7,742 nt of DNA, from contig JBQTJJ010000060.1 of the NCBI GenBank assembly GCA_052387235.1, positions 1 through 7,742 of the forward strand. The letters run 5' to 3'. A program made the position numbers and the translations under genes. Numbering within the stretch: the first letter of the stretch is position 1; each line of letters begins with the position of its first letter. Source of the DNA: JBQTJJ01 sp052387235 (GTDB lineage: Bacteria > Actinomycetota > Acidimicrobiia > Acidimicrobiales > GCA-2861595). Of the stretch, positions 1-6,271 are shown piece after piece. The notes beneath the pieces are model-generated. The model was not told the origin of the DNA and ran no database searches. It was given only the letters and a program-made list of their open reading frames with translations.

Positions 1-71
1 CCCTCGGCGCCTCGGCCCTGGTGCTGGCCGGCCGCCGCGACAGCAAGGCTCCGGCCTCGGCCCGTCGGTAG
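1..71 (+). CDS. C-terminal end of a membrane-anchored protein (partial)
   Basis: Only the last 22 codons lie in the window, in the frame starting at base 3 and ending with TAG at 69-71. They read LGASALVLAGRR followed by DSKAPASARR. A short hydrophobic run followed by an arginine-rich tail is the usual look of a C-terminal membrane anchor, as in LPXTG-type surface proteins of Gram-positive bacteria. The sorting motif itself would lie upstream of the window and is not seen. A perfect hairpin 22 bases after the stop fits the end of a transcription unit. The frame is too short to name a function, and a chance open frame in GC-rich DNA cannot be fully excluded. Confidence 0.45.
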   Translation, partial: LGASALVLAGRRDSKAPASARR

Positions 72-92
72 TACCCGCAGCAACCTGGTGGT

Positions 93-122
93 CGAAGGGG
101 CAGCCTCCGGGCTGCCCCTTCG
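93..122 (+). terminator. Strong hairpin, probable terminator of the upstream plus-strand gene
   Basis: CGAAGGGGCAGCC (93-105) and GGCTGCCCCTTCG (110-122) are exact reverse complements, giving a 13-bp stem around the 4-nt loop TCCG. Read on the plus strand the loop is closed by C-G and belongs to the stable UNCG tetraloop class. There is no T-tract afterwards, as is common for hairpin terminators of high-GC actinobacteria. It sits 22 bases after the TAG at 69-71, between convergent genes, so it could act in both directions. Confidence 0.75.
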
Positions 123-139
123 TCACGTCCGGCCCCGGT

Positions 140-186
140 GCTCTGGTAGCGGAATCGGGCCCCAGAGCGACGAATCCCGCTACCAG
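140..186. terminator. Two overlapping, mutually exclusive hairpins at the end of the moxR-DUF58-tgpA operon
   Basis: A 10-bp perfect inverted repeat joins CTGGTAGCGG (143-152) to CCGCTACCAG (177-186) with a 24-nt loop. A second, 7-bp, perfect inverted repeat joins GCTCTGG (140-146) to CCAGAGC (162-168). Bases 143-146 belong to both stems, so only one can form at a time. The element lies 18 bases beyond the TAG stop (205-207) of the minus-strand transglutaminase gene. It most simply serves as that operon's terminator; whether the two-state geometry matters is unknown. Confidence 0.5.
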
Positions 187-204
187 TCCCGGGGGGTGTG
201 GCTT

Positions 205-2118
205 CTAGGACCGCCGCCGGCGCCCGGTCGCCTGGCGGAGCACGTCCTCGGCCCATCGGCGGGCGCCGGGGGGAAGGTCCCGACCGGACCACGCCGCCTC
301 GGTCACGAGGCGGCCGACGTGATGCAGGCGCTCGTCCCCGAGGACGCCGTCGCCCAGGGCCGAGGCGTACTCGGCCGGCGTCTCGGCCGGGTGCCGGGGC
401 CGGCCACGCTTGGCACCGGCCCGGCTCAGCCTGGCCAGGTAGCGGGCCGCCCAGGGCGTGGCCCGGCGCCGGCGCGCCCACAGGAGGGCCCGGCGGGCGG
501 CGAGGGCGAGGAGGAGGATGCCGGCGGCGAGCACCGCCGGCCACCAGCGGGCCAGGAAGCGGCGGAGCCGAGCCCAGGACGAGTCGGCCCGCTCGGCCTC
601 GGCGAGCCGGCCGGTGGCGTCGAAGGCCTGCCATCCCATGCCGGTAAACGGCACCTCCACCCACACGTGGGCATCGCGCGCCCGTACCACGAAGTCGCCT
701 CCCGGCAGGGGTCGCCGACCTGGGAGGAAGCCGGTGGCGACCCGGGCCGGAACCCCCACCGACCGGGCCAGCAGGGCCAGGGTCGTGGCCAGCCGCTCGG
801 GCGATCCGCGGCCCAACTCGAACAGGATGCTGTCCACCACGTCGGCCCCGCCGGGCAGGGCCGGCACGGCGTCGTCGACCACCACCCTGGACGCCAGCTC
901 GGCCTGGAGGGCGGTGACCTTGTCGTAGGCGGTCGGAGCCCCGGCCGCCACCCGCTCGGCCAGGGCCCGGCTCCTGGCGCTGAGGTGCGGGTCGGGGAAG
1001 AGCAGGGGGGAGGGGTCCCGCCCCCGAAGGTCGGCCGGCGAGGCGGGGCTGCGGGCGCTGGTGACCTCGTACGTCGCGCCCTTGCCGAGGGCGGGCCGCG
1101 GGAGCACGGCGCCCCCGGCGGTGACGGCAGCCGGGCCCGGCAGGTGGAAGAAGTACGCCTTCGGAGCTCCCACCGCCACCGCCGCGTACGTGGCCTCGAT
1201 GCGGACCCGCTGGACGAGCTGCTCGGACGGGTCGACCTCGTAGCCGTCCAGGTCGACCGACACCAGGGCGGACGTCGACCGGCCCGGATCGGGCGCCGGC
1301 TCGGGGACCCAGCGCCGCCCGTCCCACCGGTCGAAGGTCTGGGCCCGCCACAGGGCCGGCCGGGCCGCCCGGACCCGCAGCACGACCTGGCGCCCGTCAT
1401 CCCCGCGCCGGGGCCCTGGGCCGCCCGGGTCCAGCACGCTCCGCACGCCGAGGGGCGCCGGATCCTCCCGCACCGGGTCGTCGCCCGCCTCGGGCCGCGA
1501 CGGCGCGGAACCCTCGGGCGAGGGGGCGGACGGAGGGTCCACCAGGAGCGACGCCACCGCCGCCAGCGCCAGCACGGCGGCCACCGCCCCGACGTGCAGG
1601 GCGACGCGCCGTGGCGGGGTCGGGCGGGCCACACCGCCGAGCGGGAGGAGGGCCGTCCCCGCCAGCCGGGCCGTGGCCACCAGGGCCACGGCCGAGGCCG
1701 TTCCCATCGCGACCAGGGCCGAAGGCCTGCCCGGCGCGGTTGCCTCAGGAGCCAGCAGGCCGACGACCGCGAAGGCCAGGGACAGGCGGAGGGCCTCGGG
1801 CCGGGGCCAGACCCAGCCCAGGGCGACCGCGGCCAGGGCGAGCACGGTCACGAGGCCGCCCAGGCCCGCGGCCTGGCCCCGTCCCGCGAAGAGGTAGAGG
1901 CCCACGCCGAGGCCGGCCACCTTGGCGTACCGGACCACCTGGGGAGGCAACGGGACGGCCGCAGGACGCCGCCCGGCCGCCACCGCGACCACGCCCGGGA
2001 CCAGGGCCAGGCCGTACACCGCCGGGGTGACCAGCAGGCCGCCGACGGCGTAGCCGCCGGAGGCGACGCAGGCCAGCCACGCGGCCAGGGCCACGGCCGC
2101 TGTCGCCGTCAGCGCCAC
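205..2118 (-). CDS. TgpA-like membrane transglutaminase homologue lacking the catalytic cysteine
   Basis: A 637-residue protein. About six hydrophobic segments lie between residues 5 and 193, then an extracytoplasmic region (about 195-520) containing a transglutaminase-like core. One membrane helix (about 525-548) and an arginine-rich cytoplasmic tail follow. The tail resembles DUF4129 (TPAEYA at 580-585). This order is that of TgpA/DUF3488 proteins. The core keeps ARSVGVPARVATGF (451-464), HVWVEV with His484, and FDATG with Asp500. Where the family normally has a G-Y-C-E-x-F-A motif, this protein reads GSPERLA (438-444), with Pro440 at the cysteine position. The only cysteine in the protein is Cys17, in the first membrane segment, so standard Cys-His-Asp catalysis is not possible. 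The GTG start at 2118 is preceded by GAAGGTG and overlaps the DUF58 gene by 10 bp, which implies translational coupling. It is the last gene of the operon. The family assignment is firm; the function is not. Confidence 0.88.
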   Translation of the reverse strand: MALTATAAVALAAWLACVASGGYAVGGLLVTPAVYGLALVPGVVAVAAGRRPAAVPLPPQVVRYAKVAGLGVGLYLFAGRGQAAGLGGLVTVLALAAVALGWVWPRPEALRLSLAFAVVGLLAPEATAPGRPSALVAMGTASAVALVATARLAGTALLPLGGVARPTPPRRVALHVGAVAAVLALAAVASLLVDPPSAPSPEGSAPSRPEAGDDPVREDPAPLGVRSVLDPGGPGPRRGDDGRQVVLRVRAARPALWRAQTFDRWDGRRWVPEPAPDPGRSTSALVSVDLDGYEVDPSEQLVQRVRIEATYAAVAVGAPKAYFFHLPGPAAVTAGGAVLPRPALGKGATYEVTSARSPASPADLRGRDPSPLLFPDPHLSARSRALAERVAAGAPTAYDKVTALQAELASRVVVDDAVPALPGGADVVDSILFELGRGSPERLATTLALLARSVGVPARVATGFLPGRRPLPGGDFVVRARDAHVWVEVPFTGMGWQAFDATGRLAEAERADSSWARLRRFLARWWPAVLAAGILLLALAARRALLWARRRRATPWAARYLARLSRAGAKRGRPRHPAETPAEYASALGDGVLGDERLHHVGRLVTEAAWSGRDLPPGARRWAEDVLRQATGRRRRS

Positions 2119-3101
2119 GAGTCACCTTCGTCGGTGACCACGAGCACCCGGGCGTCGCGCCGCCGCGCCGGCCGCTCGGGTCGGCCCGGCCCGGCTCGGG
2201 CCAGGCGGCGGTTGACGGTGAGGGCGGTGGGAACGTCGGCCGCCACGGTGCGGCCCGCCTCGCACGTGGCCAGTACGAGCAGGAACCCCCGGCGCAAAGC
2301 CTCGCAGCCGTACCACGCGGCCCGGCCCGCGGCCGCCTCCCCCTCCGCGCCGCCGACGCCCATGTCGAGCACCAGGTGCAGGACGGGGGCCTGGGGCTCC
2401 TCCGACTCCTTCACCACCAGCTCGCCGTGGCGGGCGGTAGCCCGCCAGTGGACCTGGCGCAGTCGGTCCCCCGGCAGGTAGTCCCGCACTCCCCGCACCA
2501 GGTCGCCGTCGGCTGCCGGGAGGACCACCCCGTCGCCCCAGCCGCCCCCCACCTCCGGAAGGGGCAGGGCCGGCATCACCGGCCTGGGCCCGATCTCGAG
2601 GGGGCGGGCCAGGTGCACCTCGTGGACCCGCACGCACCCCACCAGCCCGCACAGGCCCCTGCTGGCCACCTCCACCGTCATCCCGTGCACGACGCCGCGG
2701 GATGCGGCCCGCCCCGTGAGGGTGCCGGTGGCGGGTGGCTCCGCCGCCAGGGTCTCGGCGCGCGGTGCCCCGGGGAGGGCCAGCGACAGCAAGAGGCGCG
2801 GTCCCGCCACCGCCACGACGAGCGAGAACCGGTCACCCACCACCAGGTCGGTCGGGGCTGCTGATGCCGACAGGCGGGCCCGCCTCGTGACCTGCACCGC
2901 GAGCACGGCGTCCACCGCCAGCAGCAGCGCCGGGCCCAGGAACAGGAAGAAGCCGAGGTGGGGGTTGCCGAGCGTGCTCAGGCTCAACCCCAGGACGGCC
3001 ACGCCCGCCGCCCCGGCGGTGGAGGCGCCGAGGTCGAGGTGGCGCCGGCGGGCCGAGGCCGATGGGGGAGCGCCGGCGGGATCCGGGGGCGGCGGGGGCA
3101 C
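2109..3101 (-). CDS. DUF58 family protein
   Basis: A 330-residue protein with a proline-rich N terminus and two adjacent hydrophobic segments at about residues 31-45 and 49-70, probably a membrane hairpin. A soluble part follows, carrying the DUF58 signature YLPGDRLRQVHWRATARHGE (208-227), continuing to ELVVKESEEP. This arginine/tryptophan motif defines the family. DUF58 proteins usually accompany MoxR ATPases and TgpA-type transglutaminases, as here, and often resemble a von Willebrand factor A fold downstream of the motif. The metal-site DxSxS of that fold appears here only as DMGVG (246-250), without serines, so metal binding is doubtful. The GTG start at 3101 lies 18 bases after the moxR stop and lacks a strong Shine-Dalgarno sequence. 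The stop overlaps the next gene. The molecular role of DUF58 proteins is not well established. Confidence 0.9.
   Translation of the reverse strand: MPPPPPDPAGAPPSASARRRHLDLGASTAGAAGVAVLGLSLSTLGNPHLGFFLFLGPALLLAVDAVLAVQVTRRARLSASAAPTDLVVGDRFSLVVAVAGPRLLLSLALPGAPRAETLAAEPPATGTLTGRAASRGVVHGMTVEVASRGLCGLVGCVRVHEVHLARPLEIGPRPVMPALPLPEVGGGWGDGVVLPAADGDLVRGVRDYLPGDRLRQVHWRATARHGELVVKESEEPQAPVLHLVLDMGVGGAEGEAAAGRAAWYGCEALRRGFLLVLATCEAGRTVAADVPTALTVNRRLARAGPGRPERPARRRDARVLVVTDEGDSWR
2123..2129 (-). promoter_or_regulatory. Ribosome binding site of the tgpA-like gene
   Basis: GAAGGTG on the minus strand ends 4 nt before the GTG start at 2118. It lies inside the 3' end of the DUF58 gene and supports this start and coupling of the two genes. 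Confidence 0.6.
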
Positions 3102-3119
3102 GGGAGCGTGGCCGCGTCC

Positions 3120-4082
3120 TCAGACGGACGGGGCCTTGACCGAGGCGAGGATGTCCTCCACCAGGTGCCGCGTGGCCTCGGTGCCTCGCCGGGCCAGCAC
3201 GCCGAGGCGATGGGCCAGGACGGCCACCGCCACCGCCTTCACGTCGTCGGGCGCCACGAAGTCGCGCCCGCCCAGCACGGCGTGGGCCTTGGCCACCTGG
3301 ACCAGGGTGCGGGCGGCCCGGGGGCTGGCGCCGTGGTCCAGCTCGGGGTGGGACCGAGTGGCCTGGACGACGTCGAGCACGTACTCGCCCACGGGCGGCG
3401 CCATGTACGTGCGGTCGGCGGCCCGGATGGCGGCCTCCAGCTCCGGACCGTCGACCACCGGGCGAAGGGACTCGAGAGCGGCGGGGCCGCCGTCACCCCG
3501 CAGCACGGCCCGCTCGGCGTCGCGGTCGGGCAGGCCGAGCGAGACCAGCAGGGAGAAGCGGTCGCACTGGCCCTCGGCCAGGGGGAAGGTGCCGACGTCG
3601 CCGTAGGGATTCTGGGTGGCGATCACGAAGAAGGGCCGGGGGAGGGGGTGGCCGACGCCGTCGACGGTGACCTGGCCCTCGGCCATGGCCTCCAGCAGCG
3701 CCGACTGGGCACGGGGGGTGGCCCGGTTCACCTCGTCGAGCAGCACCACGTTGTTGAAGATGGGGCCGGGGTGGAAGTCCCAGGTGTGCCGGCCCGGGTC
3801 GTACACGTTCACGCCGGTGATGTCCGACGGCATCAGGTCGGCCGTCCCCTGCACCCGGGCCACCGAGCCCGACACGGACCGGGCCACGCTGCGGGCCAGC
3901 AGCGTCTTGCCCACCCCGGGCACGTCCTCGAGCAGCACGTGGCCCCCGGCCAGCAGGCCGGCCACCACCAGGACCACCTGGTCCCGCTTGCCGAGCACGA
4001 CGCCGGCCACGTTGTCGACGATGGCCTGGGCCACGGCCGTGGTGGCGGGCGGCGGGGCGGAGACGGGGGAGGGGGCGGTCAC
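3120..4082 (-). CDS. MoxR family AAA+ ATPase
   Basis: From the GTG at 4082 this is a 320-residue protein, the usual MoxR length. It shows Walker A DVPGVGKT (residues about 53-60), Walker B NVVLLDEVNR (about 111-120), sensor 1 ATQNP (155-159), the arginine-finger segment AEGQCDRF (169-176; more commonly LPEAQ-DRF) and sensor 2 SPRAA (253-257). MoxR ATPases are thought to use ATP to remodel or activate partner proteins, often ones with von Willebrand-like domains. The partner here is presumably the DUF58 protein encoded next. It is the first gene of the operon. The frame stays open upstream, with an ATG at 4133 and a GTG at 4187. Those starts have no visible ribosome site and would add 17 or 35 low-complexity residues ahead of the family's usual N terminus. 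The 4082 start also lacks a well-spaced Shine-Dalgarno and may be leaderless. Function is firm; the start is moderately sure. Confidence 0.93.
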   Translation of the reverse strand: MTAPSPVSAPPPATTAVAQAIVDNVAGVVLGKRDQVVLVVAGLLAGGHVLLEDVPGVGKTLLARSVARSVSGSVARVQGTADLMPSDITGVNVYDPGRHTWDFHPGPIFNNVVLLDEVNRATPRAQSALLEAMAEGQVTVDGVGHPLPRPFFVIATQNPYGDVGTFPLAEGQCDRFSLLVSLGLPDRDAERAVLRGDGGPAALESLRPVVDGPELEAAIRAADRTYMAPPVGEYVLDVVQATRSHPELDHGASPRAARTLVQVAKAHAVLGGRDFVAPDDVKAVAVAVLAHRLGVLARRGTEATRHLVEDILASVKAPSV

Positions 4083-4343
4083 GCCCCTATTCTCGGCGAT
4101 GGTGCGATCCGTGGTGCGGCACGTCGTGGGCATCGTGGCGGCGGCGGCCGGCGCGGGCTGGATGGCCTGGGCCGCGCCGGCCGGCACACCGGGTAAAGGC
4201 AGCCCCCGGTCCCGCCGATGCTGGTGGAGCTACCGGGGAGCCACCGTGCGTGTTAGGAAAGGTCGAGCGAGAGCGCCCTTCCGCCTGTGCCCACGCCCGG
4301 GCGCCGGCATCGGGGGGCGGACGTGACCGCGAAGATTGGGTCC
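4083..4343. promoter_or_regulatory. Divergent promoter region between moxR operon and sigma factor gene
   Basis: About 260 bases separate the two divergent starts and must hold both promoters. Neither start has a convincing Shine-Dalgarno, so leaderless transcripts are possible. Weak -10-like hexamers end 6-7 bases before each start: GAGAAT (minus strand, 4089-4094) before moxR, and GAAGAT (plus strand, 4331-4336) before the ATG at 4344. Both miss the first T of the actinobacterial TANNNT. I found no clear -35 boxes, strong hairpin or small gene here. Part of it would be coding if an upstream moxR start or the sigma-gene GTG at 4323 were used. Confidence 0.35.
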
Positions 4344-5144
4344 ATGGCCAAGAGGCGTGAGCGCGAAGGCGGAGCTCCCCGGACCGACGCCGAGCTGGTG
4401 GCGCTCGCGGCCCAGGGCCAGCAGAGCGCCTTCGGTGAGCTCTACCGCCGCCACGTCGAGGCCGCCACGTGGGCGGCCCGGAACGTGGCCGACAACTCGC
4501 ACGACGCCGCCGACGCCGTATCCGACGCCTTCGCCAACGTGTTCCGCATCGTGCGGGCGGGCCGCTTCCCCGAGGGCGCCGAGTTCCAGCCCTACGTGAC
4601 GACCGCGGCCCGCCGTGCCGCCATCGACCAGGTGCGCCGGGCCGCCCGCACCATGTCCGGTGACGGCTTGGACCACGACACGTCGGCCGCGCTGGTGGCC
4701 CGCCCGTCCGAGCAGGTGGTGGCGGTGGAGAGCGCCGAGCTCGTGGCGAGGGCCTTCCTCGGGCTCCCGAGCCACCTGCGGACGGTGCTCTTCTACACCG
4801 AGGTCGAGGGCATGCCCATGCGGGAGGTGGCCGCCCTCATGGGCGTCACGCCGAATGCGGCCGCGCAGCGCGCCGTGCGAGCCCGGGCCCGGCTGCGCCA
4901 GCGCTATCTGCAGGCCCACCTGGCGCCGTCGGCCGACGCGAGGTGCCGGCCGGCGGTGGACCAGCTGGGCGCCTACGTGGGCGGTGGGCTGGCACCGCGC
5001 GACGTCCGCAAGGTCGAGGCCCACCTCGCCGGCTGCGAGACCTGCCGCTACCGCACCACCGATCTCCGTGAGATCGGCGCCGTGCTGCGCCGGGCCGTGC
5101 TCCCGCCGCCCCTCGACCTGGCCGGGCGGCGCGATCCGGGCTGA
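4344..5144 (+). CDS. ECF-like RNA polymerase sigma factor fused to a C-terminal zf-HC2 zinc finger
   Basis: A 266-residue protein. Residues about 27-100 match sigma-70 region 2 (SAFGELYRRHV through AIDQVRR). Residues about 130-190 match region 4, including the helix-turn-helix MPMREVAALMGVTPNAAAQR. After a short linker, residues 201-235 form a zf-HC2 (anti-sigma-like zinc finger) motif: Cys201, then YVGGGLAPRDVRKVEAHLAG with His227, then Cys231 and Cys234. The C-x25-H-x3-C-x2-C spacing equals the zinc-ligand spacing I recall for the redox anti-sigma factor RsrA (C11, H37, C41, C44). Separate anti-sigma factors usually carry such domains. Here it is covalently attached, no membrane segment follows, and no anti-sigma gene is adjacent. 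Intramolecular control is therefore a reasonable inference. The ATG at 4344 was chosen because the conserved part begins soon after. A GTG at 4323, behind a G-run, would add seven residues. The gene ends 6 bp from the stop of the convergent lipoprotein gene. Confidence 0.87.
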   Translation: MAKRREREGGAPRTDAELVALAAQGQQSAFGELYRRHVEAATWAARNVADNSHDAADAVSDAFANVFRIVRAGRFPEGAEFQPYVTTAARRAAIDQVRRAARTMSGDGLDHDTSAALVARPSEQVVAVESAELVARAFLGLPSHLRTVLFYTEVEGMPMREVAALMGVTPNAAAQRAVRARARLRQRYLQAHLAPSADARCRPAVDQLGAYVGGGLAPRDVRKVEAHLAGCETCRYRTTDLREIGAVLRRAVLPPPLDLAGRRDPG

Positions 5145-5150
5145 GCGCTC

Positions 5151-6209
5151 CTACCTGACGGTGATGGCCCCGCCGGTGGGCGGGAGGGCGATCAGCGTCT
5201 TGCCCGGGGCGAGCTTCACGGGCTGGCCGGCGCTGTCGGTGTAGGTGGTCACGGCCGTGGCCGAGGACTTCGACCAGGTGACGTCGGCGCGCTTGCCCTG
5301 GGAGAGGACCACGGCGGTGCCGCCGCCGATCACCTTGGCCTCGTCCACCCGGCTGCCGCTCGGGTCCTTGAAGCGGGTGGCTATGTAGGGAGTGGTCTGC
5401 ACGATGACGTTGGCGAAGGCCAGCTGGCCCCCGCTGGCCACCGTGTGCGGGGTGCCGTTGGTGTTGCGCTTCCACAGCCCGGACGCGGCGTCGAAATCCA
5501 CCGAGAAGGTGGTCCGGCCGAACGACACCGATGCCGACGCGGCCGGTGCGGCGCCGGCCGGGCCGAAGGCCTCGCCGGCACCGAGGAACTCGAACAGCCT
5601 GGGCGGCGGCTCGTCGTGGCCCTTGGCCAGCGAGCGCAGCTTGGGCGTCGCGGTGTAGGTCTTGAACGGCCGGCTCTTGTTGGCCGGGTACTGGAACCCC
5701 TCGGACGAGACCGACTCGCTGACCACCGTCACCGGTTGCTGGCGGGCCTGGCGCTCGAACTCGGGGATGCCGCCGGCGAAGGCGAACACGCCGCCGAAGG
5801 TGCCGATGATGCCGGGATCGGTGGACCGCACCGACCGGACGGGGCCGACCAGGTCGGCGTCCTCGGAGTGGAAGACGGCGAGGAAGCGGGTGATCCCGCC
5901 CTCCACCTTCTCCTCGATGAGGACGTCGGCCTTCTCGAGCCCGCTCTGGGGCCGGCCCTGGGGCCCGTTGTCGACCTTGATGGTGACGGCGGGCCGGTCG
6001 GCGACCTTGCCGTCGCTGAGCACGACACCGGTGAGGGGCGCCGGCACCGGCACGGCCGTGGTGGTGGTGGTCGCCTCGGCCCCGTCCCCACCGTCGCCGG
6101 CCTTGCCCGCCTCGCCGCCCCCGCCCCCACCGCCGCACGCGGCAAGGACGAGAGCGGCCGCGAAAAGGGCCGGCAGGAGGGGTAGGGACGGGCGGCCAGG
6201 GTCGCTCAT
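5151..6209 (-). CDS. DUF3048 (YerB-like) lipoprotein, copy 1
   Basis: A 352-residue lipoprotein. The signal peptide LLPALFAAALVLAAC ends in a lipobox with Cys25 as the lipidation site. A flexible Gly-rich and Thr-rich linker (25-52) follows, then the DUF3048 domain: DNGPQGRPQSGL (80-91), EEKVEGGITRF (99-109) and VGPVRSVRSTD (121-131). A C-terminal half follows with LWKRNTNGTPH (245-255), NVIVQ (267-271) and WSKSSATAVTTYTDSAGQPV (312-331), matching the second conserved DUF3048 region. The family includes B. subtilis YerB; I know no established biochemical activity. The protein should sit outside the cytoplasmic membrane. The ATG at 6209 is preceded by a TAACAT -10-like box 7 bases upstream, suggesting a leaderless start. 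An in-frame ATG at 6218 would add three residues. It is divergent from a paralogue at 6272. Confidence 0.9.
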   Translation of the reverse strand: MSDPGRPSLPLLPALFAAALVLAACGGGGGGGEAGKAGDGGDGAEATTTTTAVPVPAPLTGVVLSDGKVADRPAVTIKVDNGPQGRPQSGLEKADVLIEEKVEGGITRFLAVFHSEDADLVGPVRSVRSTDPGIIGTFGGVFAFAGGIPEFERQARQQPVTVVSESVSSEGFQYPANKSRPFKTYTATPKLRSLAKGHDEPPPRLFEFLGAGEAFGPAGAAPAASASVSFGRTTFSVDFDAASGLWKRNTNGTPHTVASGGQLAFANVIVQTTPYIATRFKDPSGSRVDEAKVIGGGTAVVLSQGKRADVTWSKSSATAVTTYTDSAGQPVKLAPGKTLIALPPTGGAITVR

Positions 6210-6216
6210 GGCCCGC

Positions 6217-6222
6217 ATGTTA
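6217..6222 (-). promoter_or_regulatory. Possible -10 box for leaderless DUF3048 copy 1
   Basis: TAACAT on the minus strand matches the actinobacterial TANNNT -10 consensus and ends 7 bases before the ATG at 6209. The transcript could therefore begin at the start codon, and no Shine-Dalgarno is seen. No convincing -35 hexamer stands at the proper distance, so this is tentative. Confidence 0.35.
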
Positions 6223-6256
6223 GGGGTGGTGGGTTCACGCCCGGCCAGTCGGGGGT

Positions 6257-6262
6257 GGAAGG
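6257..6262 (+). promoter_or_regulatory. Ribosome binding site deciding the start of DUF3048 copy 2
   Basis: GGAAGG lies directly against an upstream in-frame ATG at 6263, too close to serve it, but 9 bases before the ATG at 6272. It therefore favours 6272 as the real start. Confidence 0.6.
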
Positions 6263-6271
6263 ATGTGGGCC

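Noticed and set aside
140..186. Possible tRNA, suggested by paired arms and a CGAATCC segment
   Set aside because: No D-arm, no 5-bp anticodon stem with a 7-nt loop, and no GGTTC T-stem partner. The pairing is a simple hairpin set.
88..2481. A 797-codon plus-strand open frame
   Set aside because: It is antisense to the transglutaminase and DUF58 genes, which show recognisable domains. Its translation is low-complexity Gly/Arg/Pro-rich with no motif; long shadow frames are normal at this GC content.
4083..4187. Upstream extension of the MoxR gene to GTG 4187
   Set aside because: It adds 35 low-complexity residues ahead of the usual MoxR N terminus, with no ribosome site. It is retained only as an alternative start.
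2958..4196. A 412-codon plus-strand open frame
   Set aside because: It covers the moxR gene on the other strand, where Walker A, Walker B and sensor motifs are clear. The His/Gly-rich product resembles no family.
4230..5024. A 264-codon minus-strand open frame
   Set aside because: Antisense to the sigma factor gene, whose regions 2 and 4 and zinc finger are recognisable.
5143..5150. GAGCGCTC palindrome between the convergent stops
   Set aside because: An 8-base palindrome gives no stable hairpin and is expected by chance; not called a terminator.
4846..6138. A 430-codon minus-strand open frame
   Set aside because: It is a frame-shifted shadow of DUF3048 copy 1 that runs antisense into the sigma gene. 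It is Arg/Gly/His-rich without motifs.
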